The notes beneath the pieces are model-generated. The model made no database searches. It was not told the DNA's origin and saw only the letters and a list, made by a program, of their open reading frames with translations. Shown piece after piece: positions 25,915 to 35,012 of a DNA stretch of 64,000 nucleotides (its first letter is position 1; each line of letters opens with the position of its first letter). The stretch is from contig NZ_KI632511.1 in the NCBI RefSeq assembly GCF_000504285.1, positions 741,372-805,371 of the forward strand, written 5' to 3'. Source of the DNA: Actinospica robiniae DSM 44927 (GTDB lineage Bacteria > Actinomycetota > Actinomycetes > Streptomycetales > Catenulisporaceae). The translations under genes and the position numbers were made by a program.

Positions 25915-28900
25915 GTGAATACACGCATACATCGAAACTCGCATCGCGCGGCTGCTGCCGCCCTGGCGGTCGTAGTGACGGTGGCCGGCGCCGGCTTGCT
26001 CGTCCCCGCTGCTTCGGCGCAGACCGGCGCACAGGCACCGGCGGCCGCGACCGGCAGTCCCGCGCCGGTCGCCTCGTCGGCGGGCACGCCGGCCGGCACG
26101 CAGTCCCTGGCGGACGGCTACGGGCTGAGCGCCGCGCAGCAGAAGGCCGTCGACCAGGCTGCGACGCAAGCCCGGAAGACGGGACGGCCGGTGCCGATCA
26201 GCGCCCTGACCAGCGAGACCTGGCAGGTCTCCGCCGAACCCGGCGGAGGGCTGGAGTTGGCGGACAACCCCGCTCCCGCGCGTACTCTGCAGCACGGCGC
26301 GTGGGTACCGGTGGATACCACCTTGCACGAGAACTCGGACGGCACCTACACGCCGGCTGCCACCGCCTATGCGACCGCGCGCCTGTCCGGCGGGGGCAGC
26401 GGCCCGCTGGTGACCACGACCACCTCGAGCGGCGCGAGCTACCAGCTGTCCTGGCCGACCGCGCTCCCCGCCCCCTCGGTCTCCGGCTCCAGCGCGACCT
26501 ACAGCAACGTGATCGCAGGGGTCGACCTCCAGGTCGATGCGAACTCCACCGGCGGCTTCTCCGAAGTCCTGATCGTGCACAACGCCAAGGCCGCCGCCGA
26601 TCCGCGGCTTGCGAAGCTCGCGCTCGCCGTGCACTCCTCCGGCACCAGCCCGGGCACCGGAACCACGCTCGCAACCGCCCCCGACGGCCTGCAGTTAGCC
26701 CTGTCCGACGCCATGATGTGGGACTCCGAGACCACTCCCACTGCAGCCGACAGTGCCGCGGCGAAGAGCGCTGCCGGCACCTCCGGCGCCAAGGCGCCGA
26801 GCCCGGCTCAGATCGCCGCCTCCGACCCTTCCGACGCGACCCACCCGGGCTACGCCGCGCACCAGGCCCCGCTCCAGGTCTCCTCGTCCGGCAGTTCGCT
26901 GACACTGAGCCCGGACAAGGCCATGCTCACAGGCAAGGAGACGGTCTTCCCCGTCTACATCGACCCGAGCCTGAGCTGGCACCCCAGCTCGCCCAGCGCC
27001 TGGGCGTACGACGAGACGAAGCAGGGATCGCCGTGTAACGGCCAGTCCTACTACAACGACACCGCCGAAGACGACAACTCGCTCGGCGTCGGCTGGACCA
27101 ACACCTACTGCGGCGGATACCAGCGCACCTTCTACCAGTGGAAGCTGCCCCCGGCCATCGCCAATGCGACCATCCACCTCGCGACCGTGAAGGCCACCGA
27201 GAACTGGCAGGCGTCCTTCTCCTGCAGCGAGTCACGCACCGTGGACCTTCACCTGGCCGTCGGCATCGGCGCAGGCACCGACTACAACAACACCAACCCT
27301 GGCTACATCACCGGCTCCAGCGCCTACTCGACCTCGGCGAGCGTCGGCGCGGCGTACAACCCGTCGGGCTGCCAGAGCCCCATCACCTCCCCGGCCTCCT
27401 TCACCGTCACCACCCCGGTGCAGGCGGCCGCCACCAGCAGCGCCAGCCAGATCACCTTCGTCATGGACCAGGGCTCGAACACCGACTACGCGGACTTCGA
27501 CCGGTTCACCGACAACCCCACGCTCAACATCTCCTTCGACCACGCCCCCACCACCCCGACCGCCGCCCAGCTCTCCGCCGCGGTCGGCGGCTCCGACACG
27601 GCCGCGTGCGCCACCGCCGCCCCGTACCCGTACATCGGCAAGGCGATCGCGACCAACAATGTCACCCTGACCGCGACGAACATCACCAGTCCGGACAGCG
27701 ACGAACTTCAGGCCACCTTCAAATACTGGATCACCGGGTCCTCCACCACCAGTACCGGGGAATCGGCCGACAACCTCGCCTCCGGCGGCAGCGCCAGCTA
27801 CACGCTGCCCGCCGCCTTCACCCAGGGCCTGACCGACGGGCAGTCGGTGTCCTGGCAGGTGCAGACCACCAACGGCACCCTGACCTCCGGCTGGTCGCCG
27901 ACCTGCACCTACACCGCCGAACCCACAGGCCCGGACGAGCCGGCCATCACCGCGAACACCACCTACCCCGACAACACCACCGGCGCCGCGGCAGGCACCA
28001 CGGCGACCTTCACCGTGACCGGTAACACCGACGGCACCGCGGCGACGGAGTTCTACTACCGGCTCGACGCCGCCCCGGTGACCACCGGCACCATCCCCGC
28101 CACCCAGATCGCCACCGCCACCAACAACTCCGGCACCTTCACCATCACCCCCGCCTGGGCCGGGCTCCACACTCTCTACGTCGAGTCCGTCGACGCCGCC
28201 GGCGACGTCTCTGGCGCCAACTCCTACATCGTCATCGCCGCAGCCCACGCCCCGAGCACCTGCGCCAGCCTCGCGGCCTGCTTCAACAACACCGCGATCA
28301 GCGCCGACGCCACCCCCTCCCAGGCCAACGCGGACGGCAACGGGTACAGCTTCTCCGCCACCAACCTCACCGCCGCCGGATGGAACAGCGCCGGCGGGCA
28401 CATGAGCATCGACGGCACGAACCTCGCGCTGCCCGCGTACGGCTCCGGGCAGAAAGACAACGTCCTGGCCGCGAACCAGACCATCACCTGCACGACCACG
28501 GCTTCTATGAACTGCGCCACCAATGCGACCGGTGCCAGTGCCCTGACGTTCCTGACCACCGCCACCTACGGCGGGATGGCCGAGCCCGGCTCGATCTCCG
28601 GAGACACCACCGCCCCCTACATCCCCGCGGGCTCCCTGGTCGCCGGGTCCTACGTCAATGACGGCTCCCTTCAAGACGCCATCGGCGCCCCCACCGGCAC
28701 CGTCAACTACGCCGACGGCACCTCGGACACCTACACTCTGACGGTCCCGGACTGGTCGAGCGGCCCGAGCAACCTCGCCGCGTTCACCATGCCCTCCTTC
28801 AACAACCCGGCCGGGAAGAAGACCTCCACGGCGAAGATCTACGCGTTCAGCGTCCCGCTGAGACCCGGCGCGACCATCTCCTCGATCACCCTGCCCGACG

Positions 28901-31023
28901 TGTCCGGCACCCCCGGCCCCGGCATTCCGGCCGTGCACATCTTCTCCATCGGCACCCGCAACACCACGACCGGCACGGTCAAGGCCGACGGCACCACCGC
29001 GACCCTGGCCAGCCCCAACACCTGGACCGGGGCATGGGCCTCCGACAACGAGGCCAACTACAACTACGAATCAGGCAACTTCAACAACCAGTCCTTCCGC
29101 GTCCTGCTCCAGCCCACCGTCACCGGCACCGCCATCCGGGTCAAACTGGACAACGCGCTCGGCACCAGCCCCCTCGACGTCGGCCACGCCACCGTCGCAC
29201 TGACCAACGGCACCGCCATCACCCCCACCGCAGCCACCAGCGCCGCACCAGTGAACCTCACCTTCGCTGGCTCGACCAGCACCGTGATCCCCGAGGGCGC
29301 CATGGTCTACTCCGACCCGCTGCCGTTCAACGTCACCGCAGGACACTGGCTCGCCGTCTCCTTCCAGCTCACCAACTCCATCCCCTACCTGGTCGAACAC
29401 TCCTGGGTCACCGACTCCTACGAATACACCGCCCCCATCGGCTCCGGTGACCACACCGCAGACACCGCCGCCACCACCTACACCGCTTCCGGCTCCCTCA
29501 ACGGCGCCTACACCAACCTGGTCACCGGCCTCGACGTACAGACTGCGGGCATGCCCACCCAGATCGTGCTCGGCGACAATCTCATCGACGCGTTCGAACC
29601 GAACACCGCACCCCTCTCCCCCAACAACGGCGCGGCGCTGCGCCTGTCCGACGACATCGCGGCGGCCTCCGCCACCGCCCTGGCCCCGTACGGCACCATC
29701 AACGCAGGCATCGAATCCAACCAACTCGTCACCGACTACCCCGAGACCCGCAACGGCACCACCAACGGCGGCGCAGTCGGCGGACCCGCCGCCCTCACCC
29801 GCGTCGACCGCGACCTGCTCGACGAACCGGGCCTGAACACCGTCATCCTCGACGAAGGCCTCGAAGACGCCCTCGCCGGCACCAACGCCGCCACCATCGA
29901 GGACGGCTACAGCAACCTGCTCGGCTACCTCCAGGCCACCGGCATCAACACCCAAGGCGGCACCGGCGGCACCGAAGCGTTCCCCAGCATCGTCGACGTC
30001 GGCCTGACCCCGTGCGACACCTACAACGGTGACGGCGCCGCCACCCACAACGACCCGTGCAACAGCAGCGTCGATGCCACCCGCACCGTGATCAACGGTT
30101 GGCTCTCCAGCTACCCCGATGGACTGTGGTCCTGGACCCAGCCGGCCTACTACTACATCGACCCCGACAAGACGATCGGCGTGACTGACGCGAGCGACGG
30201 CGCCACCAAACTCAACCCGCTCGCCATGGTCGGCACCAGCCGCAGCAACACCCCCTCAGACCCGGTCAACCTCACCAACGCCGGCACCGGCGCGCTGGCC
30301 AACGCCATCCTCGCCGCCACCGACACCTGGGCCCTGAACGACGGCGCCGGCTCCACCACCGCAGGCGACGGTGCTCTGAATGACGGCTCCAACAGTTACC
30401 TCACCCAAACCGACCCCATCAACGCCGGAAACAACCCCCTGACCCTGACCGGCGGATACACCTGGCCCACCGCCACCGTCGGCGCCAACACTGGCACCAC
30501 CGTCCTCGGCCTCGGCGGCACCAGCGGCTACGGCGCAACCAGCGGACCACTCATCGACACCACCAGAAGCTTCTCCATCAGCGCCTGGGCCGAACCGTCA
30601 GTCAGCAGCGCCGGAGTGATCGCCAGCCAGGACGGCACCAGCATCAGCGGATTCGTCCTCTACGCCACCGCCACGGGCGGATGGGCCTTCGCCATGTCCC
30701 CGACCGACAGCGCCACCTCGACCGCAGACAAGGCCAGTACCGCAAGCTCGACCGACAACCCTGGAAAGTGGACCTACCTCACCGCCACCTACAACGCTGC
30801 AAACGGCACCATGAGCCTCTACGTCAACGGCGCACTAGCCGCCACCGGAACGCACACCACTACGTGGAACGCCACCGGATCCTTCGTTATCGGCCGCGAC
30901 TTCGTCAGCGCCCCCGACGGCTTCTTCAACGGAGATATCAGCAATGTCCAAGCATTCAACTACGCATTGAGCGCACCGCAGATCACCGCGCTCTACGACC
31001 AGATCACTCCGCTCAACCACTAG
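25915..31023 (+). CDS. giant secreted protein with SGNH-like and LamG domains
   Basis: 1702 residues. A signal peptide (basic start, then AAAAALAVVVTVAGAGLLVP, cleavage at ASA-QT) is followed by a Ser/Thr/Ala-rich N-terminal half with DNRLRE/beta-sandwich-like repeats, then an SGNH-hydrolase-like region (about 1010-1440) and a C-terminal LamG/concanavalin-like domain (about 1535-1700: SFSISAWAEPSVSSAGVIAS, GKWTYLTATYN, LYVNGALAA, DISNVQAFNYAL). In the SGNH part the block-I motif reads VLGDNLIDAF. Asparagine replaces the nucleophile serine, so it may bind rather than cut its ligand. It is divergent from the RHS gene across 257 bp; the two very large secreted genes probably belong together. Confidence 0.85.
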   Translation: MNTRIHRNSHRAAAAALAVVVTVAGAGLLVPAASAQTGAQAPAAATGSPAPVASSAGTPAGTQSLADGYGLSAAQQKAVDQAATQARKTGRPVPISALTSETWQVSAEPGGGLELADNPAPARTLQHGAWVPVDTTLHENSDGTYTPAATAYATARLSGGGSGPLVTTTTSSGASYQLSWPTALPAPSVSGSSATYSNVIAGVDLQVDANSTGGFSEVLIVHNAKAAADPRLAKLALAVHSSGTSPGTGTTLATAPDGLQLALSDAMMWDSETTPTAADSAAAKSAAGTSGAKAPSPAQIAASDPSDATHPGYAAHQAPLQVSSSGSSLTLSPDKAMLTGKETVFPVYIDPSLSWHPSSPSAWAYDETKQGSPCNGQSYYNDTAEDDNSLGVGWTNTYCGGYQRTFYQWKLPPAIANATIHLATVKATENWQASFSCSESRTVDLHLAVGIGAGTDYNNTNPGYITGSSAYSTSASVGAAYNPSGCQSPITSPASFTVTTPVQAAATSSASQITFVMDQGSNTDYADFDRFTDNPTLNISFDHAPTTPTAAQLSAAVGGSDTAACATAAPYPYIGKAIATNNVTLTATNITSPDSDELQATFKYWITGSSTTSTGESADNLASGGSASYTLPAAFTQGLTDGQSVSWQVQTTNGTLTSGWSPTCTYTAEPTGPDEPAITANTTYPDNTTGAAAGTTATFTVTGNTDGTAATEFYYRLDAAPVTTGTIPATQIATATNNSGTFTITPAWAGLHTLYVESVDAAGDVSGANSYIVIAAAHAPSTCASLAACFNNTAISADATPSQANADGNGYSFSATNLTAAGWNSAGGHMSIDGTNLALPAYGSGQKDNVLAANQTITCTTTASMNCATNATGASALTFLTTATYGGMAEPGSISGDTTAPYIPAGSLVAGSYVNDGSLQDAIGAPTGTVNYADGTSDTYTLTVPDWSSGPSNLAAFTMPSFNNPAGKKTSTAKIYAFSVPLRPGATISSITLPDVSGTPGPGIPAVHIFSIGTRNTTTGTVKADGTTATLASPNTWTGAWASDNEANYNYESGNFNNQSFRVLLQPTVTGTAIRVKLDNALGTSPLDVGHATVALTNGTAITPTAATSAAPVNLTFAGSTSTVIPEGAMVYSDPLPFNVTAGHWLAVSFQLTNSIPYLVEHSWVTDSYEYTAPIGSGDHTADTAATTYTASGSLNGAYTNLVTGLDVQTAGMPTQIVLGDNLIDAFEPNTAPLSPNNGAALRLSDDIAAASATALAPYGTINAGIESNQLVTDYPETRNGTTNGGAVGGPAALTRVDRDLLDEPGLNTVILDEGLEDALAGTNAATIEDGYSNLLGYLQATGINTQGGTGGTEAFPSIVDVGLTPCDTYNGDGAATHNDPCNSSVDATRTVINGWLSSYPDGLWSWTQPAYYYIDPDKTIGVTDASDGATKLNPLAMVGTSRSNTPSDPVNLTNAGTGALANAILAATDTWALNDGAGSTTAGDGALNDGSNSYLTQTDPINAGNNPLTLTGGYTWPTATVGANTGTTVLGLGGTSGYGATSGPLIDTTRSFSISAWAEPSVSSAGVIASQDGTSISGFVLYATATGGWAFAMSPTDSATSTADKASTASSTDNPGKWTYLTATYNAANGTMSLYVNGALAATGTHTTTWNATGSFVIGRDFVSAPDGFFNGDISNVQAFNYALSAPQITALYDQITPLNH

Positions 31024-31087
31024 ATCGACTAACGACCCGACACTAACGATGCATACGCGGGGTCCCGAGCCCGGACAGCTCCACACC

Positions 31088-31112
31088 GGCCTGGGGCCCC
31101 GCGCCCCAGGCC
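31088..31112. terminator. GC-rich hairpin after the SGNH-LamG gene
   Basis: Arms GGCCTGGGGC (31088-31097) and GCCCCAGGCC (31103-31112) pair perfectly with a 5-nt loop, 65 bp after the stop. The rest of 31024-31304 holds nothing else I can name. Confidence 0.6.
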
Positions 31113-31304
31113 GACCGCGCGTAGTACGCGCATGCATCAGCAACCAATTCACGCATCGCTTCGCCCCGCGTTTGCTCCCTCCGGCGCTCCCCGCGCGGGA
31201 CGGGCAGATCGTGGGCGCCTCTCCTGATGAGGATCGGTGAAATCGGCCAGGGTTGCTCTGGATACGCCTCGGTTTGTTGAGGGTTGGAGTGCTCGCTCCG
31301 CGGC

Positions 31305-32156
31305 TTAGGCGGTTTGGTGTCGTTCGATCCAGGCTTGCATGATTTCTGCGGCGAGCCAGTGGCCGCATCGTTGTGCCTCGGCGAGGGCTGTGACGCCGTT
31401 GCGTGCGCGAAGTGGGTCGGCTCCTCGGGCGAGGAGGAGAGCGGTGGTGTCCGCGTGGAGTGGCTTGCCGGTTTGGACGTGTCCGTCGTGTTCGGCGTCC
31501 AGGGCGTGGTGGAGCAGGGTCCAGCCGGTCCCGTCGTCGTCCTCGACGTCGGCGCCGGCGTCGAGCAGGTCGCGCAGCAGGGGCAGGTCTTCGAGTTCGA
31601 CGGCGTTGTGTGCGGGTGAGGATGTGGTGTAGAGCCTCAGCCGGCGGTAGCGGGGGTCGGGTGGGGTGTAGGACAGGCCGTTCTCGTCGAGTGCGTTGTA
31701 GATGGTGAGCTGCTGTGCGGCGAGGGTGAAGGTGAGTGCGACGGTGCCGCGGGCGAGGTCGGCGGAGGTCCACTCGAGAAGCTCGACGGTGTCGAGGCGC
31801 TGTCCATGCAGCCCGGCCTGTAGGCCGTCATGCCAGCGGAGGTTGAGGTCCGTGCCGGGCCACCGCACGGGTGTAGCGGTGTTGATGGTGTTCCAGGTCA
31901 CTGAGACCGCGTCGAGTCTTTGGTGGTTGATCTCGAGCTGCTCGCCGTCGAAGTCGAGCAGCACGGGCCCGTCGGGGAACCAGCGGTCGGCGTCGTTGTC
32001 CCAGACCAGCCAGGTGTGGGTGAGGGTGCGCCCGGCGAGGTGTGCAAGGCGGGTGCCGTGGGTGACGGCGACCTGGGCGAGGCTGTGGTGCCATTGGGGC
32101 TGGTAGCCGTTGATTCCGAAGTCGAACACGGGACCATTGTCGGTAGAGGCGGGCAT
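31305..32156 (-). CDS. ankyrin-repeat protein
   Basis: A 283-residue protein. The N-terminal 175 residues are a beta-rich domain of unknown type (HTWLVWDNDADRWFPDGPVL). The C-terminal part has ankyrin repeats: LEDLPLLRDLLDAGADVEDD, GWTLLHHALDAEHDG, TTALLLARGADPLRARNGVT and ALAEAQRCG. The start at 32156 (MPASTDNGPVF) was preferred to an upstream in-frame start, which would lie inside miniature element B. Probably a cytoplasmic protein-binding protein; no partner is evident. Confidence 0.7.
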   Translation of the reverse strand: MPASTDNGPVFDFGINGYQPQWHHSLAQVAVTHGTRLAHLAGRTLTHTWLVWDNDADRWFPDGPVLLDFDGEQLEINHQRLDAVSVTWNTINTATPVRWPGTDLNLRWHDGLQAGLHGQRLDTVELLEWTSADLARGTVALTFTLAAQQLTIYNALDENGLSYTPPDPRYRRLRLYTTSSPAHNAVELEDLPLLRDLLDAGADVEDDDGTGWTLLHHALDAEHDGHVQTGKPLHADTTALLLARGADPLRARNGVTALAEAQRCGHWLAAEIMQAWIERHQTA

Positions 32157-32170
32157 CGTTCGCCACTTGA

Positions 32171-33109
32171 TTATGGCCGCCTCCCGCGGCAGGTCAACGT
32201 CGTTCGGCCGCGGTGCGCTCGGGCGCTCCACGTTGGCTGTACCGGAGTTGGCTCTTCCAAGATTTTCGTGGTGGGCTGGGCTTCGTCTAGTCGTTCCGGC
32301 TTCCATCCACGGCTCCGTTCTCGATGCAGGTCTGCGAGCCGCTCTGAACTGCAGGCCAAACGCTCTACCGTGGACGGAAGCCGGTGCGATTCACATCCCG
32401 GTCTACCGCGCACCCGGCAGACACTCCCGAACCCACCCGGCACGACGGCAAACCCCCACCATAACCAAGCAAGAACAGCAAACACCTGATGAAACGTTAG
32501 CGCCGCGAGTCGATCCCGCCTACCTAAAATCTCAGGCTGAATCTGCTTGGCGAACTCGGTGATGGACCCGTCCCACGGGATCTCGTAGCCGACAGCGGGC
32601 AGCAGGAGCAGTACGGCCAAAACTGCGTGGTCGCCCGGCCACTCCGGGTCCAGCGGCACGCCGACTTCCGCGAGGTGATGGGCGGTGGCGAGGACGACTC
32701 GCTGGTGAAAGAGAGCAACGAGGTGGCCTGCGAGCTCCCGCTCCTGTGCAGTCAGCATCCACGGATCGGCGCTGTCGCTGCGGAACGGCCCGTGATCCTC
32801 TCGCCCGTCGGGCAGCAGGGTTCCGATCCGACACACCCACCAGCAGAACCGCGTCGTCTGGATCTGGTTGTGCATGAACCGCAGCAAGAAGTCGCAGGCC
32901 GTTACCGCGGAGGGTCGGGCTTCGTCTAGCACCTCATGCACCCGCGGATCGCCGATCCAGGACGCCGCGGCCGCGCGAGCGTACGTCGCCTCCGCCTTGA
33001 ACCAGGTGCGCAGCTTCTCATCCGACACCTTGCGATTGTCCCGCGCGACGCCGACGACTTCGGCCGCAAAGACCTGCGCGATCTCATGTGAGCTTCGTGC
33101 CGCGTACAC
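32171..33109 (-). CDS. hypothetical protein, C-terminus altered by a miniature element
   Basis: A 312-codon frame starting with GTG (YAARSSHEIAQVFAAEV). The N-terminal 200 residues have consistent coding character and helical predictions (WFKAEATYARAAAASWIG; LVALFHQRVVLATAHHLAEV; LAVLLLLPAVGYEIPWDG). No family is recognised. The last 70 or so codons run through miniature element B (32296-32384) and beyond, and look like read-through (LPSTVERLACSSERLAD). The native end was probably displaced by the insertion. Confidence 0.5.
   Translation of the reverse strand: MYAARSSHEIAQVFAAEVVGVARDNRKVSDEKLRTWFKAEATYARAAAASWIGDPRVHEVLDEARPSAVTACDFLLRFMHNQIQTTRFCWWVCRIGTLLPDGREDHGPFRSDSADPWMLTAQERELAGHLVALFHQRVVLATAHHLAEVGVPLDPEWPGDHAVLAVLLLLPAVGYEIPWDGSITEFAKQIQPEILGRRDRLAALTFHQVFAVLAWLWWGFAVVPGGFGSVCRVRGRPGCESHRLPSTVERLACSSERLADLHRERSRGWKPERLDEAQPTTKILEEPTPVQPTWSARAHRGRTTLTCRGRRP
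32296..32384. repeat. miniature inverted-repeat element, copy B
   Basis: An 89-bp unit with 17-bp inverted ends: CCGGCTTCCATCCACGG (32296-32312) and CCGTGGACGGAAGCCGG (32368-32384), 16 of 17 positions complementary. Its right 40 bp match copy A at 5395-5436 with about five differences, while outer flanks differ. Confidence 0.65.
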
Positions 33110-33153
33110 CTCGGTATGTCCGAGTCGGTTGTCCGTTGCGCTAACGTGGCGGG

Positions 33154-33891
33154 ATGATTCTGGCAGCGTGGGGTGAGCCGATCGGCCAGGGCTGGGGGCA
33201 GTTGGGTGAGCTCGCGTTGGCGTTCGCGCTGTCCGCCGCGATCGGTCTGGAGCGCGAGCTTCGGCAGAAGAGCGCGGGGCTGCGCACGCACACGCTGGTC
33301 GGATTCGGTGCCGCGCTGATCATGCTGGTGTCGAAATACGGGTTCACCGACGTGCTCGGCCCGCAGGTGGTGCTCGATCCCTCGCGGGTGGCGGCGCAGA
33401 TCGTCTCCGGGATCGGCTTCATCGGCGGCGGTCTGATCTTCGTGCGCCGCGACGCGGTGCGCGGGCTGACCACGGCCGCGGCCGTCTGGTTGACTGCCGC
33501 GATCGGGATGGCTGCGGGTGGCGGGCTGCCGGTGCTCGCGATCGTGGCCACCGCCGGGTACTTGCTGGTCATACTGTGCTTCGCGCCGCTGGCGGCACGC
33601 CTGCCCGGATCCACCCGGCTCCCGGTCGGGTTGAAGGTGGACTACGTCGATGGACGCGGGGTCCTGCGCGAGGTGCTCACCCGGTGCACCGGCATGGGCT
33701 ATGTCGTGCTCGAACTCGCCACCGACCAACACCACGATCCGCGCGATGACGAAGAAGAGCTAGGCCATCATGGGGTCGTCGCCGTCCGTCTGCTGGTTCA
33801 AGGCCAGCAGCCGGTCGCCCAACTGGCTGCCGCGCTGTCCGAGCTCGACGGCGTGCAAGGTGTCAGTGCCATGCGCGAGACGGTCGACTGA
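33154..33891 (+). CDS. MgtC/SapB-family membrane protein
   Basis: A 245-residue protein. The N-terminal MgtC domain (about 15-150) has several membrane helices and the family signatures LALAFALSAAIGLERELRQK, SAGLRTHTLVGFGAALIMLV, SGIGFIGGGLIF and RGLTTAAAVWLTAAIG. A cytoplasmic ACT-like C-terminal domain follows (LKVDYVDGRGVLREVLTRC, ending SELDGVQGVSAM). Family members help growth at low magnesium or modulate membrane ATPases. The ATG lies six bases after a TAACGT box, so it may be leaderless. Confidence 0.85.
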   Translation: MILAAWGEPIGQGWGQLGELALAFALSAAIGLERELRQKSAGLRTHTLVGFGAALIMLVSKYGFTDVLGPQVVLDPSRVAAQIVSGIGFIGGGLIFVRRDAVRGLTTAAAVWLTAAIGMAAGGGLPVLAIVATAGYLLVILCFAPLAARLPGSTRLPVGLKVDYVDGRGVLREVLTRCTGMGYVVLELATDQHHDPRDDEEELGHHGVVAVRLLVQGQQPVAQLAAALSELDGVQGVSAMRETVD

Positions 33892-33959
33892 TCGGCGGTG
33901 CCCGGGACGAAGCAGATGCCGCGCATCGTCGGCGGGACGCCGGATCTCAGGCTTCGAAG

Positions 33960-34031
33960 AGGCGGAGGCGGGAATCGAACCCACGTGCGAGGCTTTGCAG
34001 GCCACGTCCTAAACCACTCGGACACTCCGCC
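33960..34031 (-). tRNA. tRNA-Cys (anticodon GCA)
   Basis: Acceptor strands GGCGGAG (34025-34031) and CTCCGCC (33961-33967) pair perfectly. The D stem GTCC/GGAC, anticodon loop CTGCAAA and T arm GTGGG-TTCGATT-CCCGC are in place, with a short variable loop. The anticodon stem GTGGC/GCCTC holds one T-T mismatch, which is unusual. No CCA is encoded. Confidence 0.85.
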
Positions 34032-34283
34032 AAGGAGGTGCCGACACGGCGTCAGGCGCAGCCGCGCGGCGGGGGAGGGGCTGTGCAGCGCGGCAGTCTT
34101 CGTCAGACGCGCGTGAGCCCGAGCGGACCGCGACACAGAGCACTGGCCTGCCGTCGGAGATCGACGTGCAGGCGCGTGAAGAAGCGCTCGTGGGTGGTCA
34201 TGCAGATCACAGTGGCATGACGGTCTCGGTCCGTCAATCTGTGTCCACGATGCGGCGGAGCCGGTGGCCGGCCACCAGCGGTG

Positions 34284-35012
34284 TCAGGGCTCGTTGCCGT
34301 GCGCCTCGGGCACGATTCGCAGGCAGGCGTAGGCGCGCAGGCGGTCGGGGGCATGGTCGTCGCGGTGAACACGCAGCGCGCAGTACGGAGTGGTCAGGTC
34401 GGTCAGGCGCGGGACATGACGGAGCAGCAGTCGATCGCCCGGCTGGAGCGTGCCGGTCAACGCGGCCTCGGCGAGGGTGTGGTTGAGGTGTACGAGGTAG
34501 TCGGTTGTGGAGACGCCTGCCGTGGCCATGAGGAGCTCGAACCTCCGGCCGTGTGCCCCCGTGATGTCAATCGTCTGGTTCGATGGCGGCCGAAGCTCCG
34601 CCGTGCCGATGAACGCTTTCAGCAGCCGGCGCAGGCCGGTGCCCTCGGCTGAGGAGCCGGGGCCGAACCAGGCGATCGAGGCGTCCGCCGATACCTGGTT
34701 GAACCGGAAGCGATGGGCGAGGTTCGCCGGGTTGCCGGTCAGGAACAGGGTGCGGGTGAACGCCCGGAGCCAGTTCTCGGCCTGCCCGCCGTCCAGGCTG
34801 AACGCGAACCGCAGGCTGGAGTGGGCGAAGGCGACCGGGTCGAAGCGGCTCAGCACCACGAGCGCGGCGACGTCGGGGGCGTCGGCCTCGGCCGCCGCGA
34901 GGCGCGACAGATCCGGCGCCGCATCCGAGGCCGGATCCGGCTGCGGGCAACCGGTCGCGGCCCGCACCCGCCGGGCGAGTTCGCGGCGCAACAGTTCCTG
35001 AACTCCTGACAT
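34284..35012 (-). CDS. operon protein of unknown function (DUF6182-like)
   Basis: A 242-residue soluble protein, last gene of the five-gene operon. Features are a central FDPVAFAHSSLRFAFSLDGG, LFLTGNPANLAHRFRFNQV, and a C-terminal YLVHLNHTLAEAALTG-TLQPGDRLLLRHVPRL. I believe it belongs to DUF6182, a family seen beside adenylating enzymes in streptomycete clusters, but I cannot confirm this. The start ATG overlaps the preceding stop by one base (TGATG), so translation is coupled to the upstream gene. Confidence 0.6.
   Translation of the reverse strand: MSGVQELLRRELARRVRAATGCPQPDPASDAAPDLSRLAAAEADAPDVAALVVLSRFDPVAFAHSSLRFAFSLDGGQAENWLRAFTRTLFLTGNPANLAHRFRFNQVSADASIAWFGPGSSAEGTGLRRLLKAFIGTAELRPPSNQTIDITGAHGRRFELLMATAGVSTTDYLVHLNHTLAEAALTGTLQPGDRLLLRHVPRLTDLTTPYCALRVHRDDHAPDRLRAYACLRIVPEAHGNEP

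Noticed and set aside
27232-28938. Long minus-strand open frame (568 codons) inside the SGNH-LamG gene
   Set aside because: It is a shadow of the high-GC plus-strand gene: Gly/Arg/Val-rich, no domain or signal, while the plus strand has a signal peptide, promoter and LamG domain.
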